This document shows, in pieces, positions 1 through 10,105 of a stretch of DNA of 64,000 nt (positions are counted from its first letter, which is position 1; every line of letters starts with the position of its first letter). The stretch lies in the NCBI RefSeq assembly GCF_000226095.1, contig NC_016474.1:1488001-1552000 (forward strand), in the 5' to 3' direction. The notes beneath the pieces were generated by a model. The model saw nothing but the letters and a program-made list of their open reading frames with translations, was not told where the DNA came from and did no database searches. The DNA comes from Thermothelomyces thermophilus ATCC 42464 (Eukaryota > Ascomycota > Sordariomycetes > Sordariales > Chaetomiaceae). Made by a program: the position numbers and the translations under genes.

Positions 1-1183
1 ACATGGAAATACGAAGTGCTTCGTACTTCTGTTCCCTTACATCCTGCGTAGCTGGCTGAATCATACGCCCTATTTTGTGCGTGATCGGTGCCGAGTATTG
101 CACAGTCACTTCTCGTCCCTAGAAACAATCAGGTGCTGTACCTAGGATAAGCAGTCGTTATCGAAACAGTACCGGTACTGATAACTTTGCGTCTCCTGCC
201 CAGGCTGGTTATCACCTTTCTCTTGCCGTTTATAGGAAACTGCGGCAAGTACCTCTTCGCCATGAATGCCAAGAATTAAAGGTTCCATGCAAGAAATTGA
301 TCTCCTTTTCCAACCGTCTCGCTCGAATTTCAATTGCCAAGGACAGTGCGTGGGTCTTATTAACGCTTCTGCCTTGATTTCATCTCTTGTCCATCGATAC
401 AAGGAGTACGAAGTACGCAGTATGGAATGGTGTAATCTGTAATCTGTATTCTGTTTGCACTTGCATTACGGAATAGTTTGTCCCGGCAGATGCTTGGCCA
501 AGCCTGGTCGTTTCTTGGGCGGCGAGACAAACCTCTCAGCCCTAGGATCGGCCGGCCTCGCCGTGAATCGGGCTAACTAACCCGAATCGCCGCCGACTTC
601 CCAGCAAACTCCGATATGTTTGGTACTTGCAGTATTCATTCCGTACAGGTGAGCCATTTCTCACCATTCAAGAAATGGAAGTGTGTCGCTAGCAGATGTC
701 ACGTAGCCTGAAGCTGCTGCGAGGAATTGCACGCCAGCAACGCGCAATGCAGCTGCGAATGACGAATTCGCGCTTCAAGATCAAAGTTTTGTCCTTGGTT
801 GCCTAGGCCGCTAGTTACACTAGTAGGGACTTGTTCTGGGAGCGGGTCCCTCCTCGGCAACGCGGCACCGCGGCACCGCGGCTGAGCCGCATTGCATCCG
901 GCTTAGTTACACCTAGTTAAATACCATGGAACATACATACATACATACATACACACCTTACCTAGGTACGGAGTGCCGAGCCTACCTACCTTTAACGGCC
1001 TTACCTCGCTAGTGTAAAAGCACGCAGGACTCCGTACTCTGCACGCGAATTATCTGCTGCACCTCGACCTGTAGCCATTTTCCTTCAATTTTTGCTCTCA
1101 GATCATGCTCGCGGGCCGACGACCATTCCGATCACTTGCATCCCTGTACAGATTGCCGACAGCTGCTGCCAATGCTCGCCTCA
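1..1183. other. Intergenic, upstream of DGAT1-type gene
   Basis: No gene is supported here. An 86-codon minus-strand open frame lies at 142-402 but resembles nothing I know. A short (ATAC)n tract lies at about 931-952, and one near-copy each of the dispersed TACGGAG motif is at 967 and 1030. The stretch just before 1184 is probably promoter and leader of the acyltransferase gene. Confidence 0.6.
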
Positions 1184-3193
1184 ATGGACGCTGATGCGAG
1201 CAAAACAGTGGCTGAAGCGACAGGCGTCGAGGGACCGCGAGACGGCACCAGCACTCGGGCCGTCAATCGCAGGTCAGGAGCCCCTGTAACCCTGGAACCC
1301 AGCGACCCCCACGCCGCCGCTCGCGATACCATCACAACCACCACGCAGCCCAACGGCATCACCAACGGCTCTGCGGATGCAAACCCGCGCAGGCCGATCC
1401 GCAGCAAGTACCGCCATGTCTACGCCGTCCACTCAAAGTCGAAGCCTTCGTGTCTCAGCCACGATGCCACTGAGACCCCCAGCTTCATTGGGTTCCGTAA
1501 CCTCATGGTGATCGTGTTGGGTAAGTGTGCTTCTGTGTCTCCGGTATCCTCATCTTTGAAGCTCGGGACAATTCTCGCTCACAAACACCGAATAGTGGCC
1601 GCCAATCTCCGCCTGGTGATCGAAAATATCCAAAAGGTTAGCTGCTGCTCTTATTCTTCCTCTCTTCCCCCCCCCCCCACCCCAACAAAAAAAAACCCTT
1701 ATAGACCCCAGGTCCGGGCCAGGCTTGGCTGGGCAAGCGGAGTAGACTACGGGCGAAGGCTGACGGGCGCAGTACGGCGTCCTGATCTGCATCAGATGCC
1801 ATGATTTCCATCCCAACGACGTCCGGCTGGGGCTGGCGCTCTATGTTCTCATCCCTTGTCACCTCATGATCGCCTACCTGATCGAGCTGGTCGCGGCCGC
1901 CAACGCCCGCCGCTCGCGAGCCAAGTCCCAGAAACGGGACGGGAGCAGCAGCCCGACCGAGGACGAGTCCAGGCGGTTCCTGCGTACCTGGAGGATCATC
2001 CGCATCGCTCACACCATCAACGTCTCGGCCGCCCTGGCCATCACCTCGTACGTGGTCTACTACTACATCCACCACCCCCTGATCGGCACCCTGTCCGAGC
2101 TGCACGCCATCATCGTCTGGCTCAAGACGGCCTCGTACGCCCTCACCAACCGCGACCTCCGCCACACCTTCCTGCACCCGGCCAAAGGCGAGCTCGACGC
2201 CCTGCCCGACATCTACGCCCAGTGTCCCTACCCGGCCAACATCACCTTCTCCAACCTGGCCTACTTCTGGTGGGCGCCCACGCTGGTTTACCAGCCGGCC
2301 TACCCGCGCACCGACCGGATCCGCTGGGTCTTCGTGGCCAAGCGGGTGGGCGAGGTGGCCTGCCTGAGCGCCTTCATCTGGTTCGCAAGCGCCCAGTATG
2401 CCACCCCCGTCCTGCGCAACTCGCTCGACAAGATCGCCACCCTCGACTACATGTCCATCCTCGAGAGGCTGCTGAAGCTATCCACCATCTCGCTCGTCAT
2501 TTGGCTGGCCGGCTTCTTTGCCCTGTTCCAGTCCTTCCTCAACGCGCTCGCCGAGGTGATGCGCTTCGGAGACCGCGAATTTTACGAGGCTTGGTGTACG
2601 TTTGTCCCCTTTCCCTTTATTTCTCTTCTTTTCTTTTTGTGATATGTATCTCCTGACAAGCCAATTAATCGCAAAACAGGGAACAGCGAGAGCCTCGGGA
2701 CGTACTGGCGCACGTGGAACAAACCCGTTTACCAGTTCTTCCACCGCCACGTCTACTCGCCCATGCGCTCGCGCGGCTGGAGCCAGTTCATGTCCAGCAC
2801 CACCGTCTTCTTCCTCTCCGCCATCCTTCATGAGCTGTTGGTCGGCGTACCCACCCACAACCTCATCGGTACGTTTTCTCCCCTCTCCCATCCCCGAAAA
2901 AGGGGGGAGACGAAACAAAACTAACGCTGTGCGCGCGCGCGCGCGCGCGGTTAGGCGTCGCCTTCCTGGGCATGTTCCTCCAGCTCCCGCTCATCATGCT
3001 GACGGCCCGCCTCGAGCGGCTCAAGTCGGCGAACGGCCGCCTGCTGGGAAACGTCATCTTCTGGGTCTCCTTCACCATCTTCGGGCAGCCCTTCGCCGCC
3101 CTCATGTACTTTTACGCCTGGCAGGCCAAGTACGGCAGCGTCAGCAAGATACCGCCGGCGGCGCATGGGGCCACCTGTCCCGTAGCGGCTTGA
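1184..3193 (+). CDS. Diacylglycerol O-acyltransferase 1-type MBOAT enzyme
   Basis: Likely makes triacylglycerol (or sterol ester) from acyl-CoA at the ER membrane. Five exons are read: 1184-1520, 1596-1636, 1773-2595, 2680-2868 and 2955-3193, all with GT..AG borders that keep frame, giving 542 residues. The third and fourth exons join to create FYEAWWN, a variant of the FYxDWWN acyl-CoA motif of the ACAT/DGAT1 branch of membrane-bound O-acyltransferases. The conserved MBOAT histidine is in FFLSAILHELLVG. Several hydrophobic segments are present, with a polar N-terminus of about 90 residues. Two in-frame ATGs lie upstream (1136 and 1172); I chose 1184 (MDADAS) because the upstream residues look like leader. 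DGAT1 versus sterol acyltransferase is judged by overall resemblance; DGAT1 is preferred. It converges with Ste14 downstream. Confidence 0.9.
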
Positions 3194-3678
3194 TCATTTC
3201 ATGTTCTCTGTATAAAACCTGGAGGGGTCTGGGCGCTCGGTGGCTTCCGTCTCGGTTTGGAAATGGGTACGGCCATTGTGCGATCCTACAAAGTTACACA
3301 GAGTCACAAAGCAGATGATCTTCTTGTCAATTGATTTCATCTAGTTTTTTATTCAGTTTCTCCTTCCCTTTTGCCTTTTCCCCCTGTCCTCTTTTGGCCT
3401 TGTTTGTTACTTTTGGTCAATCGGTCATGACTGAAAAAACGGCGCCACTATAGATGGGGAAGAGGGAAGGGGGTTGCCTAGCCCCTGTTTGGACAGGTTC
3501 ACGACGGCCCGCAGGTTGGATAGCGGGAGATGCCGGTATATAATCTAGAAAATACCAGATTCTTAAGACCCTTTCCCTTAACTCAACTCATGACCTCGTC
3601 CTATTTCCTACCTCCTTCGTTTGTAATTATAACACAAGCTTCGCCTCATTCCTCAACGGAGGGAAAAAAAAAAAGGGC
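3194..3678. other. Convergent 3' spacer between DGAT1 and Ste14 genes
   Basis: This 485-bp spacer must carry the 3' untranslated regions of both flanking genes. It is T-rich on the plus strand around 3340-3420 and has a poly-A run near 3663-3674, consistent with termination and polyadenylation signals. I see no gene. Confidence 0.6.
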
Positions 3679-4644
3679 CTAGGGAACAAATGGAATCCAG
3701 GTGGGCACCCTCTTCCGATACTCGACGTACTCTTGCCCGAAGAAGGCGACGAGGTAGTCCTCCTCGATCCTGATGCGGCTGCTGAAGAACTTCCACAGCA
3801 CAACCGCGTACCCGACCAAACTCAGCAGGTTCCCCATGACAATCTGGGTGCCCAGCGCCCACCAGAAGAAGCCAAAGTAGCTCGGGTGGCGCAGCAGGCC
3901 GTAGACCCCGGTCGTCACCAGCACGTGCCCGGAGCGGCGCCGGTACTGCACCACGTGGTTGAAGCTCTGCCCGGCGTGGATCATGGCCACGCTGCGCACC
4001 GCCTGGCCCAGCACTACCAGCGCCAGCCCCGCGCCCACCAGCGGGACGGCTCCGCGCCGGGCGAGGACGCCGCCGCCGCCGCCGCCGCCGGCGGGGGGCC
4101 AGAGCAGGCTGGTGAGCAGGCACTCGAGGGAGGCGAAGGAGTGGGCGATTGCGTAGGCGGGCCAGTTGGAGGTGAGCAGGAAGGAGTGGACGTCGGCGGC
4201 GCGGGTGTTGTAGGCGGCCGTGGTCCAGAACTCGAGGAAGTGGAAGAGGGCGAGGGCGGCGAGGAAGAAGGGGAGGCGCCAGAGAGGCGAGGCGGTGAGG
4301 ACGAGGATCGCGACGGTCCCCGTCACGCCCACGGCGAACGCGATGCCCAGGCAGAAGGAGCGGGCCGCGATGCCCGAGAGGGACTTTGGTTGGTGGCGGA
4401 GGTAGGGGAGCATGGCAGCGTCGGCGGCGGCGGCGTCGTCGTCGTCATGTTCTCCTCGTTGGTGGCGAGAGAATCTGTGGGAGGATGGCTTGTCAGCGCC
4501 GGGTGGGCTCTTAGTGCTCGGTATCTCTGAGACATTGTGCATGACGACGCGGTCAAATTCGAGCGAGGCGCGGTTTGGGGCGGTGATGTTGCTGTTGGTC
4601 GACGAGGAAGAGGGAAGGCGGCGGCGGGAATAGCGGTAACACAT
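3679..4644 (-). CDS. STE14: Protein-S-isoprenylcysteine O-methyltransferase (Ste14/ICMT)
   Basis: Methylates the C-terminal farnesyl- or geranylgeranyl-cysteine of CaaX proteins (Ras/Rho GTPases, G gamma, a-factor-type pheromone) in the ER membrane using S-adenosylmethionine. The single open frame encodes 321 residues, or 287 if translation begins at the internal MHNVSE (4542), which is the more family-like length. The C-terminal half has the ICMT signature: GHVLVTTGVYGLLRHPSYFGFFWW, then IRIEEDYLVAFFGQEYVEYRKRVPTWIPF, containing the RHPxY and EE/EYxxY elements of the SAM and substrate site. Several hydrophobic segments precede it. A Gly run within about residues 180-190 comes from a GCC-rich tract and is probably a species-specific loop. 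A likely substrate, the G gamma protein, is encoded at 24530. Confidence 0.93.
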   Translation of the reverse strand: MCYRYSRRRLPSSSSTNSNITAPNRASLEFDRVVMHNVSEIPSTKSPPGADKPSSHRFSRHQRGEHDDDDAAAADAAMLPYLRHQPKSLSGIAARSFCLGIAFAVGVTGTVAILVLTASPLWRLPFFLAALALFHFLEFWTTAAYNTRAADVHSFLLTSNWPAYAIAHSFASLECLLTSLLWPPAGGGGGGGVLARRGAVPLVGAGLALVVLGQAVRSVAMIHAGQSFNHVVQYRRRSGHVLVTTGVYGLLRHPSYFGFFWWALGTQIVMGNLLSLVGYAVVLWKFFSSRIRIEEDYLVAFFGQEYVEYRKRVPTWIPFVP

Positions 4645-5513
4645 GGTATGGTATGGGAGTAGTCAGTAGCCCGGGGCGGGGACTGCTCGTCAATGGCGCC
4701 GTGGTGGTCGAATATTGGAGTCGCCGTGTTTGCCACAATGCAATGCGGACGCCGCTTCGGCTGCGGGTGGGAAAGGCAGGTGGGAAACGAGGGTCTGCAG
4801 GTCTCTCTCAATTGAGCTTACCTATCTGGCGACCACGGCAGCGGACGAGAGGCGTCGTTCATCGTCGAGATGGGTTGTGGTGGCTGAAGGGGCAGAGTGA
4901 TGATGTCGACAGCGCTGCGGGGGGGGGGAATCGTTTCGTTTCGCCGGCGCGACAGAGACTCGCCCGCGCCTCTCCGTTACGCTGATCTCATGCCGATTGG
5001 TGATTGGTCCGTCCCTAGAATTGTTCCCTAAGTATTGTGCCGGATGAAGCGTCCTTGGAGGGGCAGCCTGGGCCGCGCTCTTGCTGTTTTGTCTTTCTTT
5101 TCGGTTCCCCCCTTGAAGGTGCAAGGCCGAACTCAGCTCGGCCGCAAGTCGTTTTCGTCGTTTGCGAAACGCAGCCAGCGGTTCCCTGTTCCCTCAGTGG
5201 ATCCACACAGCAGCAGCCGCTAGTGTAGCGCGGCACAGAACTAACTAATCCGTACACTACAGTACCCCACAGCACGCGGGGGCAGGGCCCCTGCAACCCA
5301 AACACGCGGGCCCCAAAAATGGGCACAGGCATTGGAGAGGGTGGCTTGGAACGGAGTGTTTGCTTGCGCCGTCCTGTGATCCCTTGCTTCGGGCGATTGG
5401 CACGGATGGCAACCATCCAATTCACGAGCCGTTCATACACAGAACGGGTGTTCCGAATCCCTCGGGAGAGCATGTGAGTACGCTGTACGGAGTACGGAGC
5501 GAGAGGTCGACAG
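4645..5513. other. Spacer between Ste14 and TMEM170-like gene
   Basis: Upstream of Ste14 and downstream of the TMEM170-like gene (both minus). It includes a run of ten G at 4919-4928 and two overlapping TACGGAG motifs at 5486-5499, plus one TACACTAC at 5253. No gene is supported. Confidence 0.55.
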
Positions 5514-6088
5514 TCACAGACCGCCCTGGATCCTAAACGAAGAGACAATGAGAACAAGGACGTTGACCCAGCCCCAGACGAATGGGATCCAGGTCGACAT
5601 GTAGAACCCGCCGACGAGGTAGCTCGCGCCCACTCTATCACATGATCAGCACAATGCAGCCAAAAAGGGGGAAGAAAGCTTAACAGGCTCGAGGTCACTC
5701 ACATCAAGCCCACGAGGGTGCCGGCAATTAGGGCCTCGGCGCCGGCAATGAGGGCGTAGACCAGGGGGACTAGCCAGAGATACTTCCAGCTGGACATGCG
5801 CTTGCCGCCCTGCATCAGCATGGCCACGCCGACGGCGCCCAGATGGAAGAGGCCGTAGAGGATCAAGGTCCAGAAGAGGGTGAACTTCCACATCTCGTCG
5901 AGCTCGTAGAGGATGATCTTGGCCGACTGCGGCGGCCAGAAGAGCGACGGAAACGGAGGCACCGTGTAGTCGGCCGGTATGTCGCGCCGGACGCGGCTGC
6001 GTGCGTCTCGTCTCAGCATCGGCAACAACTTTGACACGGGGACGTAACTGCGGGGAGATGCGATGGAAACATACGATGGCGCTTCCAT
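5514..6088 (-). CDS. TMEM170-family small integral membrane protein
   Basis: Two exons, 5703-6088 and 5514-5634, join in frame (TTG AT|A GTG) through a donor GTGAGT and acceptor TAG, giving 168 residues; an in-frame upstream ATG at 6160 would add 24 residues. After a polar N-terminus of about 50 residues come four hydrophobic stretches: WKFTLFWTLILYGLFHLGAV, LWLVPLVYALIAGAEALIAG, then LVGGFYMSTWIPFVWGW and VNVLVLIVSSF across the splice. The order ELDEMW, membrane helices and Gly-rich SYLVGG match the TMEM170 family, whose animal member affects ER sheet and nuclear envelope morphology. The fungal role is not known to me. The neighbouring Pex8 gene is divergent. Confidence 0.8.
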
Positions 6089-6160
6089 GGTTGCGATCAC
6101 TGGAGCGCGGGAGCGTTGTGTTGTTAGGCGCCTCTCTTGACAAAAAAAACAAAAATTCAT

Positions 6161-6629
6161 CTAAAACAGTCCGGACGGGGAGAGAATTGAAAAAAGAGGA
6201 ATAAGAGAGAAAATGTCCCTGTAAGCGCTGGTTTGAAATGATGCTCGGACTACTTAACAAGACTTAATTCGTTAAGGTACCGTAGTCGCTTCGCGATCTC
6301 CGAGTCTTGCGGGATCAGATGCATGCGAGCCAAGCCATTCTCCAATCTCGGTCGATCCGCTCGGCTACCGACTGCGCGCTCTACCCGCGTAATTGAGCTA
6401 CAAACGGAACCCTGGCTAGCTGCATACACTATGCCTCGGCACCTACGTTGCTTCCCGCCCAAAAACCGACAACCACCAACACCCAGCAGGCGCGCACCAC
6501 TTACTCCGTAGTTACCTGTATTTCAGGGCAGGCCAACTGCCGTAACCCGGAAGCACAACCGGACCCGAATCTTAATTCCAATGGCCAATGCCAATGCCGA
6601 TGTCGACGCCATAACCCACAACAGCCGCC
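6161..6629. other. Divergent promoter region of TMEM170-like and Pex8 genes
   Basis: Shared upstream region of two divergent genes. It holds a tRNA-like patch on the minus strand at about 6349-6400 (a D-arm-like sequence with GCTC/GAGC stem and a weak B-box), described separately, and one TACTCCGTA at 6502-6510 close to the Pex8 start. Confidence 0.5.
6345..6405 (-). repeat. tRNA-like patch, possible tRNA or SINE relic
   Basis: Read on the minus strand, 6400-6378 gives TAGCTC...GGTAGAGC, a good tRNA D-arm with a perfect 4-bp GCTC/GAGC stem (RNA polymerase III A-box). About 20 nt later, 6359-6349 reads CGGATCGACCG, a weak match to the B-box GGTTCGANNCC. No acceptor stem or 5+7+5 anticodon arm can be closed, so this is not a working tRNA. 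It could be a decayed tRNA, a head of a short interspersed element, or chance. Confidence 0.3.
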
Positions 6630-8858
6630 ATGTCCATCGACCGACTCCTCACCACGGTGCTGCAGCTGTACCAGGACGTGCACGACGATGAGCGCACCGA
6701 ACAGATCTATGGGTCGACCGCCCTGCTGCTCACCAATCTCTCGAATCCATTGAATCTCTCGCTGCTCACCTCGCAACTCCTCATTGCCCCGGCAATATGG
6801 GGCCGCCGCGATGGCATGCGCACCTGCTATCGCATCATCAGCATCTTCAACACCGCCGCCATCCACGTGCGCCGCAACGAGCTCGAGAGGGAACAAAGCA
6901 GATACAAGAATAACAAAAGCAAAAACAACAACGACAATAACATCCAACCGGCCCGGACCGGTGGAGGAGGGCTGGGAAGCGATGCCTGGGCCGCCGCAGT
7001 CCTCAAGGGCGCCGACGACCAGTCGGGCCGGTGGCAGCACCTGCTCGTCTTCAGCGGCGTCCTGATGGGCATGGAGGGCGGCCAGCGGCGCTCCCTCAGC
7101 CGCTCCATGCGCGGCACCGTCGAGCGAGCCGTCGTCACGGCCACCAACCTCGCCATTCGCAACCGAGCGCCCGAACCTCCCGCCCCGTCGGGCCCCGTCG
7201 CCCTGGCTCTCAACTACGCCTTCCCGCTGCTGTCCGAGTCCTCGCGCGCCGGCCTGGACTGCGACGCCCTCGTGCCCATCGCGCTGCGGGCCATGCTCGG
7301 CGGAGACGGCCTGCAGGATGGCGTCTTGCTCACGTCCATGGACCAGGACGTCCGCCAGGCCGAGGACAAGTTCATGTGGCTCGAGTCCTCGCCCTCGTTC
7401 CTACATCTCAGGCAGCTCGAGCAGAGGCCGCTCGTCGCCGGCCTGGGCCCCCTTTCCACCCTGCTGTCCTACGCCGTGCGGCACGCGCGCGACTCCGCCG
7501 TCGTGCTGCAGCTGCAGGACGACCTGGTCGCCTTCACCTCGGGTTTGCTGCAGTACTGGCAGACCAACAAGCTCTGCGAGCTCGACGCCTCCGAGGAGAC
7601 CATCTTCCTCACCCAGGAGACGCTGCAGACCACGTGGCCTGCCCTCTGGCAGTTCCTCAAGAGGATCATGTACGCCTCCGTGGCCATCCTCCATTCCATC
7701 GTCGCCCGCAGCCTCCTGGATCGCCGCCTCAAGCACCACACCGTCGAGCCCACCGTCGCCACGAAGACCCTCCACGCCCTCCGCAACCTCTACTTCATCT
7801 CGTCGCGCAACGGCAGCGACGCCTTCCAGGTCTACACCTTCACCTACCTCACCTCCCTCGACATCCTGTCCCGCTACGGCCCCGCCTGTGCCGCCTTCCT
7901 CCGCTCCGTCCTGCCTCCGTCATCCGCATCCGGCATCCCCCCACACCCCTTACACCGCACCCTCGACCTCTTCTACCTCAACACGGCCGAGCACCTCCCC
8001 CTGAACCTCCCGCCACAGGACTGCGAAGCCCTCATAATCGCCCCCGCGACACCCTACCTCACCACCCCGCCATCTCTCTTTTCTTCTTCTTCTTCTTCTT
8101 CCTCCTCCGCCCCGTCCGCGCTAGTGCCCCTCTTCGAAGCAGCCCACAGCGCCGTCCTGGCCGTCCTCTCGTGCCCGCACAACGCGCCCCTGACCACCCG
8201 CGTCGTGCCCTTCTACGCCGACGCCCTCTTCTCCTCCTTCCCCGCCCGCATCTCGCCGCGCCAGTTCCGCCTCGCCTTCCGCACCATCCTGCAGATCCTC
8301 AGCCCCCCCTTCGCCGTCTCGTGGGAGCAGGTCGAACTGGGCGAGTGCCTGCTGGAGATGGTCCGCTACCGCGTCCGCGACGCCGGCAGGGACATTTTGC
8401 CGCCCGCTCCTCCCCCCGCGTCCTCCTCCTCCTCCTCCTCCTCCTCTTCTTCTTCTTCTTCAGCTTCGGGCGATGCCGGGCAGCAGCGAGGAGCGGAAAG
8501 AGAGGAGGCGTCGGAGCAGAGCACGCTCGTGCTGACGCTGATCGACGCGCTGCCCTTCCTGCGCATGGACATCTTCGAGGAGTGGCTGGGCCTGGTGGCG
8601 GCGGCGGTGCACGAGGTCGTCGGCGAGAGGCTGAAGGAGGCGGTCAAGCGGCGCTTCTGGGAGGTGCTGGGCAGCGGCGAGATGGACGTCGAGCACGCCG
8701 CCGTCGCCGCCGCCTGGTGGGGGACCAAAGGCGGCCGGGAGGCCGTCCTGTTCGGCAGAGGAATCGCCCCGCACGGAGCCCGGCAAGGGCAGGGGCGAGA
8801 GGAGCCGTTCGTGATGAGCGGGGCGATCGTGAAGGAAGGGAGGGAGAGCAGGCTGTGA
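6630..8858 (+). CDS. PEX8: Peroxin 8 (Pex8), intraperoxisomal import factor
   Basis: One intronless frame of 742 residues. Its N-terminus (MSIDRLLTTVLQLYQDVHDD...LLTNLSNPLNLSLLTSQLL) matches the conserved start of fungal Pex8, and it ends in Ser-Arg-Leu, a type 1 peroxisomal targeting signal, as Pex8 proteins usually do. Pex8 sits on the inner face of the peroxisomal membrane and links the Pex13/14/17 docking complex with the RING-finger ubiquitin ligases during receptor cargo release and recycling. Two serine tracts, at about residues 489-498 (8086-8110) and 600-613 (8423-8462), are encoded by TTC/TCC microsatellites and are probably disordered loops. An N/K-rich insert lies near residues 92-107. 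Transcribed away from the TMEM170-like gene; converges with TFIIIA. Confidence 0.9.
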   Translation: MSIDRLLTTVLQLYQDVHDDERTEQIYGSTALLLTNLSNPLNLSLLTSQLLIAPAIWGRRDGMRTCYRIISIFNTAAIHVRRNELEREQSRYKNNKSKNNNDNNIQPARTGGGGLGSDAWAAAVLKGADDQSGRWQHLLVFSGVLMGMEGGQRRSLSRSMRGTVERAVVTATNLAIRNRAPEPPAPSGPVALALNYAFPLLSESSRAGLDCDALVPIALRAMLGGDGLQDGVLLTSMDQDVRQAEDKFMWLESSPSFLHLRQLEQRPLVAGLGPLSTLLSYAVRHARDSAVVLQLQDDLVAFTSGLLQYWQTNKLCELDASEETIFLTQETLQTTWPALWQFLKRIMYASVAILHSIVARSLLDRRLKHHTVEPTVATKTLHALRNLYFISSRNGSDAFQVYTFTYLTSLDILSRYGPACAAFLRSVLPPSSASGIPPHPLHRTLDLFYLNTAEHLPLNLPPQDCEALIIAPATPYLTTPPSLFSSSSSSSSSAPSALVPLFEAAHSAVLAVLSCPHNAPLTTRVVPFYADALFSSFPARISPRQFRLAFRTILQILSPPFAVSWEQVELGECLLEMVRYRVRDAGRDILPPAPPPASSSSSSSSSSSSSSASGDAGQQRGAEREEASEQSTLVLTLIDALPFLRMDIFEEWLGLVAAAVHEVVGERLKEAVKRRFWEVLGSGEMDVEHAAVAAAWWGTKGGREAVLFGRGIAPHGARQGQGREEPFVMSGAIVKEGRESRL

Positions 8859-9388
8859 ATGGATCGTGAGAGCGGCACGCACGACCCTGGACCGGGATCC
8901 GGATGGAGCGTGGAGGGAAGGTTAGAAAAGGGGGGGGGAGGGAGGGACCTCCAGTCTCTCCGCGCGCCGCGCTCCTTGCTGCGCTGTGCTGGGCACAGTG
9001 GTCCAGCTGGATCTTCGGCAGCGCGCCCCCGTACACGTGTGTGTGTGCGCGTGTGTGCGGTCTGTCCAGGTGCTGGTATCACTGAGGGAGACGGTCACAC
9101 CTACAGGCTGCACCAGAGGATCAGGTCACTTGTCGGGTGTCGGTTTACCTGTCCCGTGAGACCACCACGCGGGGCCGGAGTCATGTCCCTTGCCTGTTGG
9201 TGCCTTTCTCTTCGGTATCATGACATGACGGAGGAAGCTGTAACAGTATCAATATGATGTGAGAACGCTACATGCACTACTACATAATGATTAGACAACC
9301 GCTGTGATGCCGCCTGTCTTATCACACGCCGCGGTTCAGAATAAGACGAAACTTCCTTCCTCGTGGCCCACCGATGAATGGTGATACT

Positions 9389-9429
<41 letters not shown>

Positions 9430-10105
9430 AGAAGAAGAAGAAGAAGAAGAAGAAGAAGAAGAAGAAGCACCGTTAGTCTCAGCTCCAGCTACTCCTTCGG
9501 ACGTGGCGCGGTTGTATCCCCTTATTGCTGCTGCTTGCTGTTGCAGTCAGAACACGCTTTACCTATCATCCCAATTAACAGTTGGATATGCCCAACAGGG
9601 TTGAAAGTCGCCAGAAGACGCCACTAGGGAAGCACAAAACGGCGCGCCGAGCCGCATCCGCCATGCTCCGGGTGATCCGCTGCCGCGAAGGGACCTAGGT
9701 GTCCCTGGGGCTGCTGGGTGCCTTTGGAGGACGGGCCTGAGCCGTGGAAGGAGGGGACTTCTAAGGTACCATGAGCATGTATGTACATGTTTTGCCTCCG
9801 GAACGAGAGAGAGAGGGAGGGAGAGCGCACGAATTGTCGTTGTTCTGACTCGTTTTGTACACTTATGCGTCGCATAACTCAGGCATACCATCTAAGTCTG
9901 TCGTCCGCCCCATCCCGGTGGTCGTAGTTACTTTGTCCCGCCATTTTTGCCCACACTAATTCATATGAACACGCGTAGCAACGACAAGAAAGAGAAGAGA
10001 AATAGAAAAAAAAAAAAAAAAGGAAAGGGTATCTATACTCGCTCGTGCATGGCCATGCGTCCCAGGAAAAGCAGTTTTCTCTCTCTCTTATTTGGTTATA
10101 TTTAT
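8859..10105. other. Convergent spacer between Pex8 and TFIIIA
   Basis: No gene is supported in these 1.2 kb. It carries GT-rich and CA-rich stretches near 9030-9060, the A/GAA repeat at 9390-9467, a GTATGTAC motif at 9779 and a purine-rich tract at 9989-10020. Both flanking 3' untranslated regions must lie here. Confidence 0.55.
9390..9467 (+). repeat. Poly-A(38) followed by (GAA)13
   Basis: A run of 38 A at 9390-9427 leads directly into about 13 GAA units at 9428-9467. It is a compound microsatellite. A long A run can also be the tail of a retroposed copy, but I see no element body or flanking target duplication. Confidence 0.9.

Noticed and set aside
142-402. 86-codon minus-strand open frame
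   Set aside because: Short, no recognised family, no start context or splice partner; kept as unlabelled spacer.
7031-8869. 612-codon frame overlapping Pex8 on the same strand
   Set aside because: Out of frame with Pex8, rich in Arg/Pro/Ala as expected for a shifted GC-rich gene, and no family match.
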